Notes under the pieces: generated by a model
Seen by the model: the letters and a program-made list of their open reading frames with translations, nothing else
Database searches by the model: none
What the model was told of the DNA's origin: nothing
Assembly: GCA_001513285.1 (NCBI GenBank)
Contig: LFTI01000053.1
Location: forward strand, 4,583-39,206
Direction: 5' to 3'
DNA length: 34,624 nt
From: Rikenellaceae bacterium DTU049
GTDB lineage: Bacteria; Bacteroidota; Bacteroidia; Bacteroidales; DTU049
Program-made: the position numbers and the translations under genes
Shown: piece after piece, positions 32,706 to 34,624 of the stretch
Layout of the letters: the number at the start of each line of letters is the position of its first letter
How positions within the stretch are numbered: position 1 is the stretch's first letter

Positions 32706-33530
32706 ATGACAAAGTATGAATTGCAAAAACTAATCTTTTCTAAACAATCTGTTCTTTGTGTAGGATTAGATACAGACCTTTATAAATTACCAGAAACCCT
32801 TGTAAGTAGCTATAACACAAAAGCCATAGAAATATTTAATAAAAAAGTAATAGATGCCACACTGCCATATACTATTGCGTATAAAATTAATTTGGCTTTT
32901 TATGAAATATACGGAGCTGCCGGTTATGAAATGCTGGCTAATACTTTGGAATATATACAATCTCTAAATGAACCAGTATTTTTAATAGCTGACGGTAAAA
33001 GAAATGATATAGGTAATACTGCTGAAAAATATGCGAAAGCATATTTTTCAAAACCTTTAAATTTTGATGCAATCACTATTAATCCTTTGATGGGAAGGGA
33101 TAGCATAGATCCTTTTCTGAAATTTGATGATAAATGGATAATACCATTAGGGCTTACGTCTAACCCTGGAGCACAAAATTTTTTATTAGCAAAAACTAAT
33201 AATGATGAATATTTTTTTGAGAAAATAATGAAAACTCTAGCTAATGATATATCTAGTGAAAAAATGATGTTTGTTGTCGGAGCTACACAACAATCACTTT
33301 TACAATATATTAGACAATTATTTCTAGATTATTTTTTTCTAATACCAGGAATAGGAGCACAAGGTGGGAATTTGCAAGAAACATTACAAAATACATTAAC
33401 TCCAGAAGGTAATATTTTAATAAATGTATCACGAGATATAATATATACAGACAATACAAATGCTTTTCAACAAAAAATTGAATTAAAAGCTAAAGAGTAC
33501 CAAGCAATTATGAAGAGATACATTATTTAA
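32706..33530 (+). CDS. pyrF: Orotidine 5'-phosphate decarboxylase (group 2)
   Basis: It decarboxylates OMP to UMP, the last step of pyrimidine synthesis. The 274-aa TIM-barrel protein has CVGLDTDLYKLPE at the first strand, AYKINLAFYEIYG with a likely catalytic Lys60, and the D-x-K-R-x-D-I-G signature DGKRNDIGNTAEKYAKA (D96, K98, D101). The phosphate-binding loop PGIGAQGG is near residue 218. The length and the KRNDIGNTA form match the longer group 2 enzymes. Confidence 0.95.
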   Translation: MTKYELQKLIFSKQSVLCVGLDTDLYKLPETLVSSYNTKAIEIFNKKVIDATLPYTIAYKINLAFYEIYGAAGYEMLANTLEYIQSLNEPVFLIADGKRNDIGNTAEKYAKAYFSKPLNFDAITINPLMGRDSIDPFLKFDDKWIIPLGLTSNPGAQNFLLAKTNNDEYFFEKIMKTLANDISSEKMMFVVGATQQSLLQYIRQLFLDYFFLIPGIGAQGGNLQETLQNTLTPEGNILINVSRDIIYTDNTNAFQQKIELKAKEYQAIMKRYII

Positions 33531-33551
33531 ATAAAAATTAATAATAGAATA

Positions 33552-34334
33552 TCATACTATCATTGCAAAGCCAATTGCTACAAAGGGAAATAAAAAGCTA
33601 AGTATAAAAACTAAAGATAAAAATTTAGCAAATAATTTTTGTTGAACATTTTTTAGTGGTACAAATAGAACAATTGCTGAAGCTACTAATGAGAGCCATA
33701 AAATAGGGTAAGTGACATATCTATTTGTAGTAACATTGTAAACTCTTCGTTGTGGGTTAATAGAATAGCTAAAAATAACACCAAGAATCCTTGATTTTTT
33801 TAAAAAAATTTTTCCGTTTTGCTCTAATAGATATATGTCATTTAGGGATAGTCTCTCAGCTAATATTTGACTTTTACACGCTTTGATAACAAAATTTTCT
33901 TCATTATTTTGTGGTTCTAATAGATAAGCATTATCGCATTCATGCCATTGTTTAGGTAGATAATAATCAAAAATAAATATAATGCTTAAAATTAAAAATA
34001 TTACATTTAACCAAGATGGGTAAAGAATTTTACTAATAGGTAAATTATTTAGTTCTTCTTCTTTTTTTCTAAATTCTTCATATCTCATTTGAGCATATTG
34101 ATATGCTTGTTTTTTATATTCATTATCAGTATTTTGATGTATATATTGTGAGCCTTTATTATTTATTAAAAATAAATATGCTTCAGTAATTTGAATAAAT
34201 TTATCTGCTGAACTCTCGCTAGTATTACTATCAGGATGATAAATTTTTGCTAATTCTTTATATCTTTTTTTAACATCATTTTCAGTAGCATTATTATTTA
34301 ATGATAGTATTTTTAGAGCTTGCTGTCTATTCAT
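33552..34334 (-). CDS. Membrane-bound J-domain (DnaJ-like) protein
   Basis: This 260-aa protein has an N-terminal J domain (1-62) with the HPD tripeptide in KIYHPDSNTSESSADKFIQI, which would stimulate an Hsp70 (DnaK). A charged helical linker (about 70-105) and three predicted membrane segments follow (about 108-126, 208-225 and 235-258). A middle domain between the first two segments may face the other side of the membrane. It has no G/F or zinc-finger domain, so it is a class III J protein. It is convergent with pyrF (21 bp apart). Its client is unknown. Confidence 0.85.
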   Translation of the reverse strand: MNRQQALKILSLNNNATENDVKKRYKELAKIYHPDSNTSESSADKFIQITEAYLFLINNKGSQYIHQNTDNEYKKQAYQYAQMRYEEFRKKEEELNNLPISKILYPSWLNVIFLILSIIFIFDYYLPKQWHECDNAYLLEPQNNEENFVIKACKSQILAERLSLNDIYLLEQNGKIFLKKSRILGVIFSYSINPQRRVYNVTTNRYVTYPILWLSLVASAIVLFVPLKNVQQKLFAKFLSLVFILSFLFPFVAIGFAMIV

Positions 34335-34367
34335 AAAAATAATGTATTATATAAAAATCTAGATAGA

Positions 34368-34624
34368 TTATATATATTCACTTCCTTTTTCTATTAAAAT
34401 ATCTTGTACAATATTTCTAAGAGATTGCTCATCATTTTTATTTAATATTAAAAGCATATCATCATTTTCAACAACAATAAAATCATTTAAGCCTTCTATG
34501 ACAACAAGCTTTTTATTAGCAGGCATTTGAATTAAGCAATTTTCTGAATTATAAATCATAAGATTTTTGCCAATTATGCTATTATTATTTTCATCTTTTG
34601 GTCTTTTTTCGTAAAGAGAAGCCC
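34368..34624 (-). CDS. manC: Mannose-1-phosphate guanylyltransferase, C-terminal part (cut by window edge)
   Basis: It makes GDP-mannose from mannose-1-phosphate and GTP for envelope glycans. Only the last 85 residues or so are present. On the minus strand the frame enters from the window end with SLYEKRPKDENNNSIIG, runs through LMIYNSENCLIQMPANK and LVVIEGLNDFIVVENDDMLLIL, and ends at EKGSEYI. These are the typical C-terminal landmarks of bacterial GDP-mannose pyrophosphorylases (LYxxxxKDxxxN, NSxNC, GLxDfIVVExdDxLLI). The catalytic N-terminal half lies beyond the window, so completeness cannot be judged. Confidence 0.8.
   Translation of the reverse strand, partial: ASLYEKRPKDENNNSIIGKNLMIYNSENCLIQMPANKKLVVIEGLNDFIVVENDDMLLILNKNDEQSLRNIVQDILIEKGSEYI

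Overview
The window is AT-rich, densely coded DNA from a member of the Bacteroidota. Several things point there: two secreted proteins with type IX secretion (T9SS)-style C-terminal domains, the families DUF4175, DUF4199, DUF3078 and GxxExxY, a LytTR response regulator, and a recurring TAnnTTTG promoter element (usually TAATTTTG) just upstream of many start codons, which is the -7 box of the Bacteroidota primary sigma factor. A trimeric [FeFe] hydrogenase and an L-cysteine desulfidase-family enzyme suggest an anaerobic, fermentative lifestyle. I cannot name the genus. I saw no rRNA, tRNA or CRISPR array.

Layout. 1-553 is a repeat-rich intergenic region. 554-6463 carries a LytTR regulator with its own terminator, then a tightly packed block: rluB-type pseudouridine synthase, a small membrane-anchored unknown, a very large DUF4175 protein and a degenerate histidine-kinase-like ATPase. 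Two parS-like palindromes lie inside this block. 6510-7820 is a T9SS cargo protein. 7821-8208 holds two kinds of dispersed repeat. 8209-12555 is a cell-envelope block (DUF4199, GT2, GT4, GT9) ending in tsaC. 12612-13898 is a cyuA-like enzyme. 14110-15102 is an IS1595-type transposase that seems to lack a catalytic Asp.

15237-18699 (minus strand) is a compact hydCBA operon for an NAD(H)-linked [FeFe] hydrogenase with an unusually minimal HydB. 18840-19303 is a decayed region ending in a frameshifted dipeptidase E remnant. It abuts an rtcB gene whose base composition looks less AT-rich than its neighbours. 20814-23188 is a DUF389 membrane protein plus rlmN. 23243-24393 is a complete IS481-like element that inserted into one copy of a palindromic repeat. 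24621-29019 (minus) carries a T9SS-exported serine protease, a MORN-2 repeat protein and nadA.

29020-29557 is a long non-coding stretch with helically phased 11-bp repeats and DnaA-box-like sites, a weak candidate for a replication origin. 29425-30005 is a GxxExxY nuclease-like gene inside nested inverted repeats. The remainder is rpiB, a DUF3078 outer-membrane-type protein, prfA, pyrF, a membrane J-domain protein and the 3' end of a mannose-1-phosphate guanylyltransferase gene cut by the window edge.

The most interesting content is non-coding. There are two parS-like sites within 1.5 kb, a possible origin-like region 25 kb away, at least two families of dispersed palindromic repeats, and the nested-repeat architecture around GxxExxY genes with empty or partial relatives at three other places in the window.
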